Below, piece after piece: positions 51,530-60,744 of a stretch of 64,000 nucleotides of DNA (its first letter is position 1; the number at the start of each line of letters is the position of its first letter). The translations under genes were made by a program, and so were the position numbers. The notes beneath the pieces were generated by a model. It was not told the origin of the DNA and did not search any database. It saw nothing but the letters and a program-made list of their open reading frames with translations. Source of the DNA: an uncultured Acidobacteriaceae bacterium (lineage in GTDB: Bacteria > Acidobacteriota > Terriglobia > Terriglobales > Acidobacteriaceae); assembly GCA_937879855.1 (NCBI GenBank), contig CALFMO010000015.1:62001-126000 (forward strand), in the 5' to 3' direction.

Positions 51530-54500
51530 ATGCGGAAGCTCAATTTCTCCCGGAGGTCTGCGGTGCGAGTTGGTTTCGTGGTGGCGTGGTTCGCCACAGT
51601 AGCGCTGCTGTCGTCCGCCGCGCTCGCCCAAACCAGCGTCGCGACGGGCAGCATTCTGGGAACCGTGACTAACGATTCGGACGCGTTTGTGCGCGGCGCT
51701 AAAGTCACGATTACCGGACCTACAGGACAGACGATTATTGCTACCACCGACGACCATGGAACTTATTCATTCGGCTTGCTGATTCCGGGCGTTTACACCG
51801 TACGCATTGAAGCCAAAGGATTCAAAACGGCGAGGCTGACTTTGAAAGTGAGCGTCGACAATGCCGCCAACGGCAGCGTGAAACTGCAGCCTGGGCCCGA
51901 GAACGCGGTGGTCGACGTGCCGGTCAGCGAAGTTGCGGTGAACATGGAGCAAGTCACCGTACAAGGCGTCTTGAATACCAGTCAGATCGAGAATCTGCCG
52001 ATCAATGGACGCAACTTCATGGACCTGGCCCAGCTTGAACCCGGTGTCCTGACGCAGGACGGCGCGAACATCGACGCGACAAAAGTTGGCTACTTCGCCA
52101 TTTCGATCGGGGGCCGCTTCGGGCGTGCCACACGCGTGGAATTGGATGGCGTTGACCTCAACGACGAAACTGTCGGCGCGACGATGGAAAATATTCCCGC
52201 GAGCGCCATTCAAGAATTTGCCGTCGCTCAATCGAGCCTGGATCTCTCGAATGTGTTGGCCGCTTCAGGTGCAGTCAATGTGGTCACAAGGTCCGGGACG
52301 GGTTCCTACCACGGCGAGGCATTCGGATTCTTTCGCGACCACGGGATCGCGACCGCCAGCCTGACCCATCCCGTTTCGCTGCCCTCCCCTTATTTTCAGC
52401 GAAATCAAGAAGGCGCCAGTCTCGGAGGGCCGGTTATCAAAGATAAAATGTTTGTCTTCGCCGATGGCGAGCACACGTCTCAGCATCTTCAGGCGCCCGT
52501 CTTGGTGTCGCCTCCGTTTGAGGCTTATTCGAGCTCTTTCGCCGCTCCCTTCACGGAAAACAACCTTCTCGCCCGGTTGGATTACGAGTTGAACCCGGCG
52601 GTTCGCCTGTTCGGTCGCGTCACTTACTTCAACAATTCCGCCGATGCAACCTTCTTTCCTGGCAGTTTCCAGGTCTACGACAATCGGGACGTTGCGCGAA
52701 ATGCGGCGTTTGGCGCGAACTTCAACCGGGGGAGCTATACGCACTCGGTTGGTTTTTCATATTTCAAATTTCAAAACCACATTTTGGACGCGACGGGTGC
52801 TACGAGCCTTCCCTTTGCCAATTATCCCGTGAGCATCAATATCAACGGCTTTACGGCAGGTCCGAATCCACTGGCGCCGCAAAACACGTCGCAATCCAAT
52901 ATTCAATTTTCCTATGACGGCAGTCGACTGATGGGCCACCACATTTTTCGCTTCGGCGCCAGTTGGAACCGCATTCAGGCCGCCCATTTCGGTCCACTTT
53001 ATGGGTCGACCCCAAGTGTGTTCGGGAACGGCACGATTTACCCGGGTTGCGCCGGCGCGAATACGGCGAACTGCCCGCTCGGTCCTGACGGCACGACCAA
53101 ATCGAACCCGCTGGACTATGAGATGGTTCAAGCCGTCATCGGCAATGGTCAGGGTTTCTCGACGGAAAGGTCAGCACTCGGATTTGCTGCCGGAGGATTG
53201 GGCCCGGACAACCGGATTGCAGTGTATATCGGAGATTCCTGGAAGGTTCATCCTGGCCTGACCCTCACGCCCGGGCTCAGTTATGTCCGGGACACATGGC
53301 GCACCGACAGCGACTTGGGCCCGATCGCCGCCATCAACGCAGCTTTTCCTGGGATGGGGAATGCAGTCCGCCAGCCCGGCTCGAACTTTGCTCCGCAATT
53401 CGGTCTCGCCTGGGATCCTACAAAGAATGGAACAACAGTATTTCGTGCGGGCGCGGGAATTTTCTACGAGAACATCCTCTACAACAATGTCTTATTGGAT
53501 CGCTCGTTGCGGCTGCAGAAGGGAACTTTTCTATACACGCCTTCCGCTTGCCTGAATGGCCAGGCACAGCCAATCGTCACGCCTACCGGTACGCTCTTCA
53601 ATTCCAACTCAAACTGTGTAAACAATGCCGGCGTCCCGTTGCCAATCTTCCAGGCTGCACAGAATATTGCCACGCTGCAGAACTCGCTCCAGGCAGCCTA
53701 TCCGTTTAGCCTGACTTCTCCCAACGGAGCCTATGCCGGGCGTCTTATCAGTGCAGGCATCAATCTTCCGCTAGGTCTGCTCGCACCGAATTACCGCACG
53801 CCGCGCGCGCTGCAAATGAACATTGGAATTCAGCATGAACTTCGGCCCGGGATGGTGTTGAGCCTGGACTTCCTGCGCAGCATAGAGACTCACGGACTGC
53901 TGGGCGTGGATGCAAACGATGTGGGCGATCCCCACTTTTTCAATCTTTCGTCCGCGCAGCAGGCGATTCAAAATACCATCACCGCTTGCGGAGCCACTTC
54001 TCTGCAGGGCGCGATAAGCTCCTGTCCCGGCTTGAACAACGGTCAGCCTAACATTGGTGCGACGATCTCTAACTTCACCGCTTTCGGTCTCGGGTCCGCC
54101 GAAGATACGGGAAGCAGTTGCTTCACGGCGCCCAACCCACTAACGCATGGAGCTACAACATTGGGATATCCATGCGCCTTCACCGGAAGGAACATCAATT
54201 ACGGCACCGCAGAGTTCTTGCAGCCTATTAGCCGATCTGTGTACAACGGGCTGCAGATGAAGGTCGTGCAAAATATGACCAACCCCGTGCGCTGGATTAA
54301 GAGAGGGAATCTGCAGCTTGTCTATTCGTTTTCGCGTTTTGAAAGTCCTGTGGCTTTCGCAGGGAACACTCCGCGGCCGAATCCATTTGGCGCTAACGAT
54401 CCGGACTCCGTGCTGCAGGCCGCGGACAACAACGATCCGCTTCGCTTCATGGGGCAGTCGCTGCTGGATCGGACGCACCAAGTCTCGTTCGGCAGCAATT

Positions 54501-55156
54501 TTGAAATGCCTTTCGGCTTCCACTTGGGGATCGTTGGTCACTTTTACAGTCCGCTCTCCAGTCCGGCGATCGTCGGAAGCAATGGAAGTGGAGGCCAGAT
54601 TTTTCAAACCGATTTCACAGGGGGCGGCGTATATAGCCAGCCATTGGCCGGCACCAAGAATGGCGCGTTCGGGCGCAACGTCAGCTTCAGGTCGATGAAT
54701 CAGGCAATCACCAAATACAATAGAGAGTTTGCCGGCCAGGTGACTCCTGCCGGACAGGAACTTGTAAGCAACAATTTGTTCTCATCAACACAACTGGCGC
54801 AGATCGGTGCGGTTGCTCCCGTGGTGAGTCCAGTTCCAGCGGATCAGTTGCTATTTCCGTGGACGAAAGATTTGGACGTAAAGCTGGCGTGGTCACACCG
54901 GTTCCGGGAACGATTCACCGTCGAGCCCAGCGTTAGTTTCTACAACGTCTTCAACTTCTCGAATTTCGATCAGCCTCCAGCTGTGACCAGTCCGTGGCTC
55001 ACCGCTGGAAGCGGCGCAGTGAACAGCACACATAGCACTTTGCAGCCTGGCGAAAGAGGTATCGAGAGTGACGTGTTTCGCACGGGCGTCGGCACCGGCG
55101 TGTTTGGAATGGCTTCGCCCCGGGTCGCGGAATTCGCGCTGAAAGTTACCTTCTAG
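51530..55156 (+). CDS. TonB-dependent receptor-like outer-membrane protein
   Basis: A 1208-residue outer-membrane protein. A signal peptide ends at LSSAALAQ, a carboxypeptidase-regulatory-like beta domain spans about 38-115 (TGSILGTVTNDSDAFVRGAKVTITG), a plug-like domain about 140-250 (LPINGRNFMDLAQLEPGVLTQ; ELDGVDLNDET), and the rest is a large beta-barrel ending in Phe (AEFALKVTF). This Oar-like form is abundant in Acidobacteriota and is thought to take up polymers or adhere to them. The ligand is unknown. The gene follows the VWFA gene by 200 bp and precedes hfq by 44 bp. Confidence 0.92.
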   Translation: MRKLNFSRRSAVRVGFVVAWFATVALLSSAALAQTSVATGSILGTVTNDSDAFVRGAKVTITGPTGQTIIATTDDHGTYSFGLLIPGVYTVRIEAKGFKTARLTLKVSVDNAANGSVKLQPGPENAVVDVPVSEVAVNMEQVTVQGVLNTSQIENLPINGRNFMDLAQLEPGVLTQDGANIDATKVGYFAISIGGRFGRATRVELDGVDLNDETVGATMENIPASAIQEFAVAQSSLDLSNVLAASGAVNVVTRSGTGSYHGEAFGFFRDHGIATASLTHPVSLPSPYFQRNQEGASLGGPVIKDKMFVFADGEHTSQHLQAPVLVSPPFEAYSSSFAAPFTENNLLARLDYELNPAVRLFGRVTYFNNSADATFFPGSFQVYDNRDVARNAAFGANFNRGSYTHSVGFSYFKFQNHILDATGATSLPFANYPVSININGFTAGPNPLAPQNTSQSNIQFSYDGSRLMGHHIFRFGASWNRIQAAHFGPLYGSTPSVFGNGTIYPGCAGANTANCPLGPDGTTKSNPLDYEMVQAVIGNGQGFSTERSALGFAAGGLGPDNRIAVYIGDSWKVHPGLTLTPGLSYVRDTWRTDSDLGPIAAINAAFPGMGNAVRQPGSNFAPQFGLAWDPTKNGTTVFRAGAGIFYENILYNNVLLDRSLRLQKGTFLYTPSACLNGQAQPIVTPTGTLFNSNSNCVNNAGVPLPIFQAAQNIATLQNSLQAAYPFSLTSPNGAYAGRLISAGINLPLGLLAPNYRTPRALQMNIGIQHELRPGMVLSLDFLRSIETHGLLGVDANDVGDPHFFNLSSAQQAIQNTITACGATSLQGAISSCPGLNNGQPNIGATISNFTAFGLGSAEDTGSSCFTAPNPLTHGATTLGYPCAFTGRNINYGTAEFLQPISRSVYNGLQMKVVQNMTNPVRWIKRGNLQLVYSFSRFESPVAFAGNTPRPNPFGANDPDSVLQAADNNDPLRFMGQSLLDRTHQVSFGSNFEMPFGFHLGIVGHFYSPLSSPAIVGSNGSGGQIFQTDFTGGGVYSQPLAGTKNGAFGRNVSFRSMNQAITKYNREFAGQVTPAGQELVSNNLFSSTQLAQIGAVAPVVSPVPADQLLFPWTKDLDVKLAWSHRFRERFTVEPSVSFYNVFNFSNFDQPPAVTSPWLTAGSGAVNSTHSTLQPGERGIESDVFRTGVGTGVFGMASPRVAEFALKVTF

Positions 55157-55200
55157 CGAAGCGCAAGTCCGCGGCAAAATATTTTGTGTACAATGCCTGC

Positions 55201-55476
55201 ATGCCGTTCCGCGCTCCGCAAGGGAATCCCAATGCCGCCAAGCGCAGCCGCACACCTCCTCCGGAAGACACCTTTGAAGAGGCTGCCTTCCTGAAAGCGC
55301 TCGGGGAAAAGCAGAAGTCAGTCTCGGTCAAGCTAATGGACGGCCAGATCGTTCACGGGTGGATCGAGTATTACGATAAAAACATGGTGCGGTTGACGCG
55401 CGAGGGCGCGCCGAATCTATTCATTTTCAAGCACGAGATCATGTATATCGCGGAAGATGGCGGGAAGAGGAAGTAA
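55201..55476 (+). CDS. hfq: Hfq RNA chaperone, Sm-like
   Basis: A 91-residue Sm-fold protein. The Sm core begins at about residue 27 (AFLKALGEKQKSVSVKLMDG) and includes VHGWIEYYDKNMVRLTR and the Sm2-like FKHEIMYIAED. A basic N-terminal extension of about 25 residues (MPFRAPQGNPNAAKRSR) precedes it. Hfq hexamers help small RNAs pair with their targets. The extension and the insertion REGAPNLF are variants relative to enterobacterial Hfq. ATG 55201 is chosen since earlier in-frame GTG codons lack a ribosome site. Confidence 0.88.
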   Translation: MPFRAPQGNPNAAKRSRTPPPEDTFEEAAFLKALGEKQKSVSVKLMDGQIVHGWIEYYDKNMVRLTREGAPNLFIFKHEIMYIAEDGGKRK

Positions 55477-55636
55477 GTCCGCGTCGAAACGCGGTGTTAG
55501 ATCTTGGGCGTTTGGTTTTAGGCTTTGCACGCGACGCTTTCTTGAACCTAGCGATAGATTCGTCCCAAGACGAATAACCCATGCGTAAGCCATACCCAAT
55601 ACCCGAGACCAAACCGTTCCCAACGCCTAATACCTA

Positions 55637-56521
55637 ATGCCCAAGACCTTAACCGTGGCCAAGACTCCTAACGACAGTTTCCTTCCCGCCATGAAGGCCA
55701 TCGCTCGTGAGGCGGGCGCGTTGCTTCTGCAGTACTTCCATCAGGGGCTGAAGATTGAGTACAAAGGCGACGCCGATCTGGTGACCGCTGCGGACCGCGC
55801 TTCCGAGACGCTGATTCGCCAGCGCATTGCTAAGCAATTTCCCTCGCATGACGTCCTGGGCGAAGAGCAGGGGCTGAACAATCTGGGTAGCGACTACCGC
55901 TGGTATGTCGACCCACTCGACGGCACAACGAATTTTGCCCATGGGTATCCGGTCTTCTGTGTCTCGCTAGCGCTGGAGCATCAGGCGGTTCAAGAACGTT
56001 TGTCGGGGCAGCGGGGACAGCGGATCGCCGGAGTTGTTTACGATCCGACTCGCGACGAATTATTTGCGGCCGAGCAGGGAAGAGGCGCGCATCTCAATGG
56101 CAAGCCGATTCACGTATCCAAGGTGGCGCAGCTGAAGGAGTGCTTAGTGGCCACGGGTTTTCCCAGCCACAAGCGGCACAAGAATCCAAATATTTACTTC
56201 TATCACCAGATCACGCTGCGCACCCACGGCGTGCGGCGCGCGGGATCGGCGGCGCTCGATCTGTGCAACGTGGCCTGCGGGCGCTTCGATGGATTCTGGG
56301 AATTTAATCTCAACCCTTGGGATACTGCCGCAGGCGTTCTTATCGTGGAGGAAGCGGGCGGCAAGGTCAGCCGCTTCGACGGATCTCCGTTTGAACTGGA
56401 CAGCCGCGAGACGTTGGCGACGAACGGACTGGTGCACGACGCGCTAGTGCAGGAATTCCAGGACATCTTCGCGGGACGAGGACTCATGCCCTTGCCTGAG
56501 CCAAGCGAATACAAGCGGTAA
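55637..56521 (+). CDS. Inositol monophosphatase family protein
   Basis: A 294-residue protein of the SuhB/IMPase family. The lithium-sensitive phosphatase motifs are GEEQGLNN, DPLDGTTNFAHGYP and NPWDTAAGVLIVEEAGG. Between LALEH and AGVVYDP there is an extra stretch of roughly a dozen residues (QAVQERLSGQRGQRI) that could be repeat-derived. The enzyme removes phosphate from inositol monophosphate or a similar sugar phosphate. It could be SuhB or a histidinol-phosphatase-like member; that is not decidable. Confidence 0.9.
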   Translation: MPKTLTVAKTPNDSFLPAMKAIAREAGALLLQYFHQGLKIEYKGDADLVTAADRASETLIRQRIAKQFPSHDVLGEEQGLNNLGSDYRWYVDPLDGTTNFAHGYPVFCVSLALEHQAVQERLSGQRGQRIAGVVYDPTRDELFAAEQGRGAHLNGKPIHVSKVAQLKECLVATGFPSHKRHKNPNIYFYHQITLRTHGVRRAGSAALDLCNVACGRFDGFWEFNLNPWDTAAGVLIVEEAGGKVSRFDGSPFELDSRETLATNGLVHDALVQEFQDIFAGRGLMPLPEPSEYKR

Positions 56522-56568
56522 AGTACCCGCCGCCGTCTCGGCTAATGGTTAGGCACAGACGCGCTCAA

Positions 56569-56618
56569 GCCCGCAGGCAACACGCCCCCACGACAGCCGG
56601 CAGGATGCCGGCGCTACT
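56569..56618. repeat. GC palindromic repeat upstream of the aconitase gene
   Basis: gcccgcaggcaacacgccc, cgacagccggcaggatgccggcgctac. It shares the cagccggc and gccggcgctac blocks with 40801-40864 and ends where the open frame of the next gene begins. Confidence 0.65.
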
Positions 56619-56713
56619 TGGCTTCGGCTACGGCGCTGGTGCGCCCGCGGTACAATATTCTTGAGGATGCTGGCCGCTCTCTGCAGTCTCTAAATTGGAA
56701 ACTTCAGGTTCAC

Positions 56714-58816
56714 GTGATCAACTCTCTTCTGGAACGCAAGATCGAAAAGAGGCCGGACAAGGTCCGCTTGCAGGGACGCATTCTTTTTCTTACCGAAGAT
56801 CCTGAACTCATCCGGCGGCAGCTTGCGGGCGAAGACCTGCCCTGGGATACGACGCATCCCGCCAACAATCCAAAACTGCGCGACGACATTTCGACCGACG
56901 AGATCACTCCGGCGCATTATTGCTTCTATTTTGATGAGACGCTGGGCGAGATTCCTTATCTCGGGTTGAAATGCGGCAGCGTGACGCCGATCGCGCGCGG
57001 CGATGTGAAGCGCGGGGGATTCGTATGCGCTGTGAGCGGCAAGCGGCGAGGCAAGGGGTCGAGCCGCGAGCAGTCTCCTTACGCGGAGATGTGCGCCGGC
57101 ATTCGCGTGGTGATCGCCGAGAATATCGAACGAATCTACAAGCAGAATTGCCAGAACTTGGGGCTGCTGACCTCGACGAACTTTTCTCTGATCGACCGGA
57201 TTCGTGGTGGGGAACAGATTGCGTTGAGCGAATTTACGGCGGGCGAGGACGAGATTACCCGGCAGGTGATCGAGTATGGCGGGCTGTTTCCATTTAATGT
57301 GGCGCGCATGCAGGGGAAAGTATTCTTGCCTGCCATCGCAGAAGCGGGCAGGAGTGCCCGCTCCACACGGGCAATGACCCTGGCCGAGAAAATCTTTGCG
57401 CGGCACATGATTCAATCCCCGGACCATGTGGGGACGGGCGCATTCGCCCGTCCAGTCGAACGCAATTCGCCGACTGCTGTCGGCGTGCCATCGGTTAAGC
57501 CCGGCGACACCGGATTTGCGCGGGCCGATCTGCGCTTCAGCCACGAATACGTCACGCCCATGGCGGCGATTTTCTTCGAGCGTTACGTCGGGAAGGACGC
57601 AAAAGTCAACGACCCCACCACCATCATCTTTTTCCGCGATCACCTGACGTTTCTCGACGAGGTAATTTCCGAGGAAAAGAAAAAACTGGGCTTGCTCGAT
57701 CTCGCGACCCAACTCAAACTGAAGCAGCAGGAATTTGCCAAAAAGCAAGGCATCCGCCTGCACGGCGAACTGACTGATCGCAAGGGCTCGGAAGGCATTT
57801 GCCATTCGATCGTGCTGGAAAGCTATGCGCTGCCGGGGCAGTTGAATATTGGCTCCGACTCACATACGCCGCACGTGGGCGCCATTGGCTGCGTGGCCTT
57901 CGGCATCGGCACCACTGATGTTTTCAATTCGTGGATCACGAAAGATGTGCGGGTGAAGGTTCCCGAGTCCGTGAGAATCGTGATTCGAGGCAAGAAACAT
58001 CCGAACGTCACCGCTAAAGATTTCATCTTGAAAATTCTGAGCTTGGATTACGTGCGCAGCGGCAAGGCGCTCGCCAAAGTGATGGAGTATGCGGGCGAGG
58101 CGATTGAGCAGTTAAGCGTCGACGAGCGCGCCACCATGACGAACATGGCGGCTGAAATTGGGGGCTTCACGGGCATCGTCGCGCCTGACAAGAAGGCAGT
58201 CGATTTCCTGGTCGAGCGCCGCGGCATGGATCGCAAGAAGGCTCAGGCGATGATCGAAGGCTTGTACAGCGATCCCGGCGCGCAGTACGCGCACGTGATC
58301 GAACTGGATGCTGCCGAGATTACGCCTATGGTGGCCACGCCGGGCGATCCGGGAAACGGGAAATATGTGCGCGAGTTGAACACAACCGTACCAGTGGAGA
58401 TTGCCTATGGCGGCACATGCACCGCCGGCAAAAACGAAGACATGGATATGTATGCAGCTGTGCTCGCCGATGCTCTCAAGCAGGGCAAGCGCGTGGCTGA
58501 TTCGGTAAAATTCTACATTCAATTCGGGTCACAGGAGACGCGCGAATACTGCCTGCGCAAAGGATACATCGACATCTTTCAAAAAGCCGGAGCGCGAGTT
58601 ATTGAGCCCAGCTGCGGGGCGTGCATCAACGCTGGGCCCGGAGTTTCGACTCGTCCCGACCAGATCGTGATCAGCGCGCAAAACCGCAACTTCCCCGGCC
58701 GCAGCGGTCCAGGACAGATGTATCTCGCTTCGCCGCTGACGGTCGCCGCCAGCGCGGTAGCGGGCTACATTGTGGAATACGAGCCTAGCGAGAAGCGAGA
58801 ATTAGTCGGCGCATAG
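56714..58816 (+). CDS. Aconitase/3-isopropylmalate dehydratase family enzyme with repeat-derived insertions
   Basis: A 700-residue iron-sulfur hydro-lyase read from GTG 56714. An upstream TTG at 56618 lies at the end of a repeat and is less likely. The enzyme carries HSIVLESYALPGQLNIGSDSHTPH with an SDSHT active-site motif, TCTAGKNEDM with a cluster cysteine, and EPSCGACINAGPG with the other two. The last part carries the swivel-domain NRNFPGRSGPG. It may be aconitase, homoaconitase or a methylcitrate enzyme; no pathway genes are adjacent. Two in-frame palindromes insert extra residues near 213 and 242. Confidence 0.9.
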   Translation: MINSLLERKIEKRPDKVRLQGRILFLTEDPELIRRQLAGEDLPWDTTHPANNPKLRDDISTDEITPAHYCFYFDETLGEIPYLGLKCGSVTPIARGDVKRGGFVCAVSGKRRGKGSSREQSPYAEMCAGIRVVIAENIERIYKQNCQNLGLLTSTNFSLIDRIRGGEQIALSEFTAGEDEITRQVIEYGGLFPFNVARMQGKVFLPAIAEAGRSARSTRAMTLAEKIFARHMIQSPDHVGTGAFARPVERNSPTAVGVPSVKPGDTGFARADLRFSHEYVTPMAAIFFERYVGKDAKVNDPTTIIFFRDHLTFLDEVISEEKKKLGLLDLATQLKLKQQEFAKKQGIRLHGELTDRKGSEGICHSIVLESYALPGQLNIGSDSHTPHVGAIGCVAFGIGTTDVFNSWITKDVRVKVPESVRIVIRGKKHPNVTAKDFILKILSLDYVRSGKALAKVMEYAGEAIEQLSVDERATMTNMAAEIGGFTGIVAPDKKAVDFLVERRGMDRKKAQAMIEGLYSDPGAQYAHVIELDAAEITPMVATPGDPGNGKYVRELNTTVPVEIAYGGTCTAGKNEDMDMYAAVLADALKQGKRVADSVKFYIQFGSQETREYCLRKGYIDIFQKAGARVIEPSCGACINAGPGVSTRPDQIVISAQNRNFPGRSGPGQMYLASPLTVAASAVAGYIVEYEPSEKRELVGA
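57344..57361. repeat. Palindromic insertion 1 inside the aconitase gene
   Basis: GCGGGCA-GGAG-TGCCCGC, a perfect 7-bp stem, followed by tccacacgggca. Read in frame it gives AGRSARSTRA between AIAE and MTLAEKIF, where relatives known to me have only one or two residues. Confidence 0.55.
57432..57453. repeat. Palindromic insertion 2 inside the aconitase gene
   Basis: GGACGGGCG-CATT-CGCCCGTCC, a perfect 9-bp stem. It is read in frame as the stretch GTGAFARPVERN just before the VKPGD motif. Confidence 0.55.
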
Positions 58817-58883
58817 CCTCCCATCTGATCGCAGAATTTCCTTCGCGTCGCGCCTCGCCGGCACCGCCACTTAAATCCCGTAA

Positions 58884-58920
58884 GTGGCTGATTTCAGCCG
58901 GGATGGCTGAAATCAGCCAC
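58884..58920. repeat. 16-bp perfect palindrome after the aconitase gene
   Basis: GTGGCTGATTTCAGCC (58884-58899) and GGCTGAAATCAGCCAC (58905-58920) pair perfectly around GGGAT. No T-run follows directly, so it may be a mobile palindrome more than a terminator, though it could do both. Confidence 0.6.
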
Positions 58921-59066
58921 CCCGCAAATAGCAACTTTTCTCCCCTTTCTGCGTTCCAATAAGTAGAGACAGTGGCCACTGGATGAGAGCTTCAAAAGCC
59001 ACTAGGTCTCGGAAGGTTTTCAGATCCGTTCAGGCTTTTGGCGGGGCTGGAGCCGAGGGGGTTTAT

Positions 59067-59570
59067 ATGCGTTACCTGAAATATGTTGCGCTGCTGGCAG
59101 TTCTGATGATGCCACTGGCCTATTCTCAGGCCCAAGTGCGCGTCGGGATCGGAGTCGGCGTAGGGCCAGCCTATGTAGCTGGGCCGCCAGTCTGTGAATG
59201 GGGATACTACGATTACTATCCCTACGCTTGTGCGCCTTATGGATACTATGGTCCCGATTATTTTGTGGATGGAGTGTTTGTCGGCGTCGGTCCGTGGTAC
59301 CACTGGGGGCACCCCGCCTGGTTCTGGAATCGCGGCTACTACGGTCGTGGCGGTTGGGGTTACGGGCACGGTTACGTCCGCGGTTATGACCGGGGCTATG
59401 CTCGCGGCTACGTAGGTGGGCATGCATATGCTGGTGGGCATGCATACGGGGGTGGTGGCTATCACGGCACGGCTGGTTTCCGTGGCAATGGTTTCCACGG
59501 TGGAGGCGGAGGCGGCTTCCATGGTGGAGGCGGCTTCCACGGCGGCGGGCACGGAGGCGGACGCCGGTAA
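59067..59570 (+). CDS. Secreted Gly/His/Tyr-rich protein
   Basis: A 167-residue protein from ATG 59067 (GAGGGGG ribosome site). A signal peptide (ALLAVLMMPLAYSQAQ) leads to a Tyr/Pro-rich part (CEWGYYDYYPYACAPYGYYG) and then to long Gly/His/Arg/Tyr repeats such as GYVRGYDRGYARGY and GGGGFHGGG. Glycine-rich surface proteins like this often bind metals through His or stick to surfaces; no specific role is visible. It is monocistronic with a strong terminator. Confidence 0.82.
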   Translation: MRYLKYVALLAVLMMPLAYSQAQVRVGIGVGVGPAYVAGPPVCEWGYYDYYPYACAPYGYYGPDYFVDGVFVGVGPWYHWGHPAWFWNRGYYGRGGWGYGHGYVRGYDRGYARGYVGGHAYAGGHAYGGGGYHGTAGFRGNGFHGGGGGGFHGGGGFHGGGHGGGRR

Positions 59571-59591
59571 CTGAGAGTTCGCTAAGAACAG

Positions 59592-59629
59592 AACGGCTGG
59601 CAGCATGGTGCTGCCAGCCGTTTTATTTT
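59592..59629 (+). terminator. Rho-independent terminator of the Gly-rich protein gene
   Basis: A perfect 14-bp stem (AACGGCTGGCAGCA, 59592-59605; TGCTGCCAGCCGTT, 59609-59622) with a 3-nt loop, followed by TTATTTT. It may also stop the convergent gene. Confidence 0.9.
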
Positions 59630-59668
59630 GAATTGGTGACGAAGGTTTTCGAGGTCTGAGGTTTCGAC

Positions 59669-60589
59669 CTATGGATTTTGTGCCGCTGAGGCTCGTGGTT
59701 TTTGAAGTTCCTTCACAGATGGAAAAGAACTGGGAGTCACCAGCGTGCGCTGGGGCGGTTGCGAACCAGCCTTCATCGCTCCGGCCAGCAAGTGCATGGC
59801 GTCTCCGACCAGTGGCGGAGAAATCACCGTGGCCGCCAGCCGACCTTGGCGAACCCATTCCTGACCGGAACGGGGAACACCGTCACATCCCGTAAGAGGC
59901 AGCCGAAGCCAGGCGTCGCGCTCGCGGGTATCGCCCAGTTCTTCAAAGGCGCGTCGGGCACCAATCGCCATGTCATCGTTCTGGCAGGCAATCATGCTGA
60001 CATTGAGCTGCCGCGACGTACTCAACGACAACCAGGACTTCACCGCATGATATCCACTGTTCTGCGTCCAGTCGCCCTTCAGTGTCTTTATGTTCACTCT
60101 GGGCGGTTTCGTTGCGAGCATGCCCTTGGTGCGAAGTTTTGTCACGTCGCGGACCGATGGGCCTTCCAGATAGAGAACGCATCCCTCTTCGCCGAGGAAG
60201 GCAGCGATTTGCTGGCCCTGAATCTTGCCGATCGTTTCGTGGTCTGACACGACTGCAAACACTGGGACCAGGGCATGCTGACGAAGTTGCGGAATGTAGT
60301 CCACATCGCTATTGATAATCGCCCAGGCGATGCCGGCACTAACCGCCGCTTTCGCGATCTGGGGCATCCCCGTACCTACGGGTTCGGCCAATATGGCGTC
60401 GGGTCGCCGGGATGGATTTTGGATGTAGGACAGAATCTGTTGCGTCTGCTGCACGGCGTCGTTGCCGGAATAGATGATCTGAACGCTGGCCCCAATTTTC
60501 TGAGCGGCTGCCTGGGCCGACGCCGCCTGTTCCAGCTGAAAATCGTTGTCCTCTGTAATGAGAGATACTAAAACGTTGAGCCTGGTCAT
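59669..60589 (-). CDS. Sugar-binding-protein-like (type 1 periplasmic fold) without signal peptide
   Basis: A 306-residue protein with the two-lobed RbsB/LacI-type ligand fold: LNVLVSLITEDNDFQLEQAASAQ, SRRPDAILAEPVGTG, VFAVVSDHETIGKIQGQQIAAFLG and MIACQNDDMAIGARRAFEEL. There is no signal peptide, and no HTH, so it is expected to stay in the cytoplasm as a free binding module. No ABC transporter genes adjoin. The ligand is unknown, a sugar being likely from the family. It converges on the Gly-rich gene. Confidence 0.82.
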   Translation of the reverse strand: MTRLNVLVSLITEDNDFQLEQAASAQAAAQKIGASVQIIYSGNDAVQQTQQILSYIQNPSRRPDAILAEPVGTGMPQIAKAAVSAGIAWAIINSDVDYIPQLRQHALVPVFAVVSDHETIGKIQGQQIAAFLGEEGCVLYLEGPSVRDVTKLRTKGMLATKPPRVNIKTLKGDWTQNSGYHAVKSWLSLSTSRQLNVSMIACQNDDMAIGARRAFEELGDTRERDAWLRLPLTGCDGVPRSGQEWVRQGRLAATVISPPLVGDAMHLLAGAMKAGSQPPQRTLVTPSSFPSVKELQKPRASAAQNP

Positions 60590-60744
60590 GGACTGGGGTC
60601 GCGACGCCTGTGGTTCATTAACTCATTCTAAAATTTGGATTCCAAATTACTTCCGTAATGGCCCAACGAGCCTCCGTCGCAATTGACGCCTCCGCAGCCT
60701 GCCCGGTAATCTGAAAGTACTTAATCAAGGGTCAGGAATATCCC

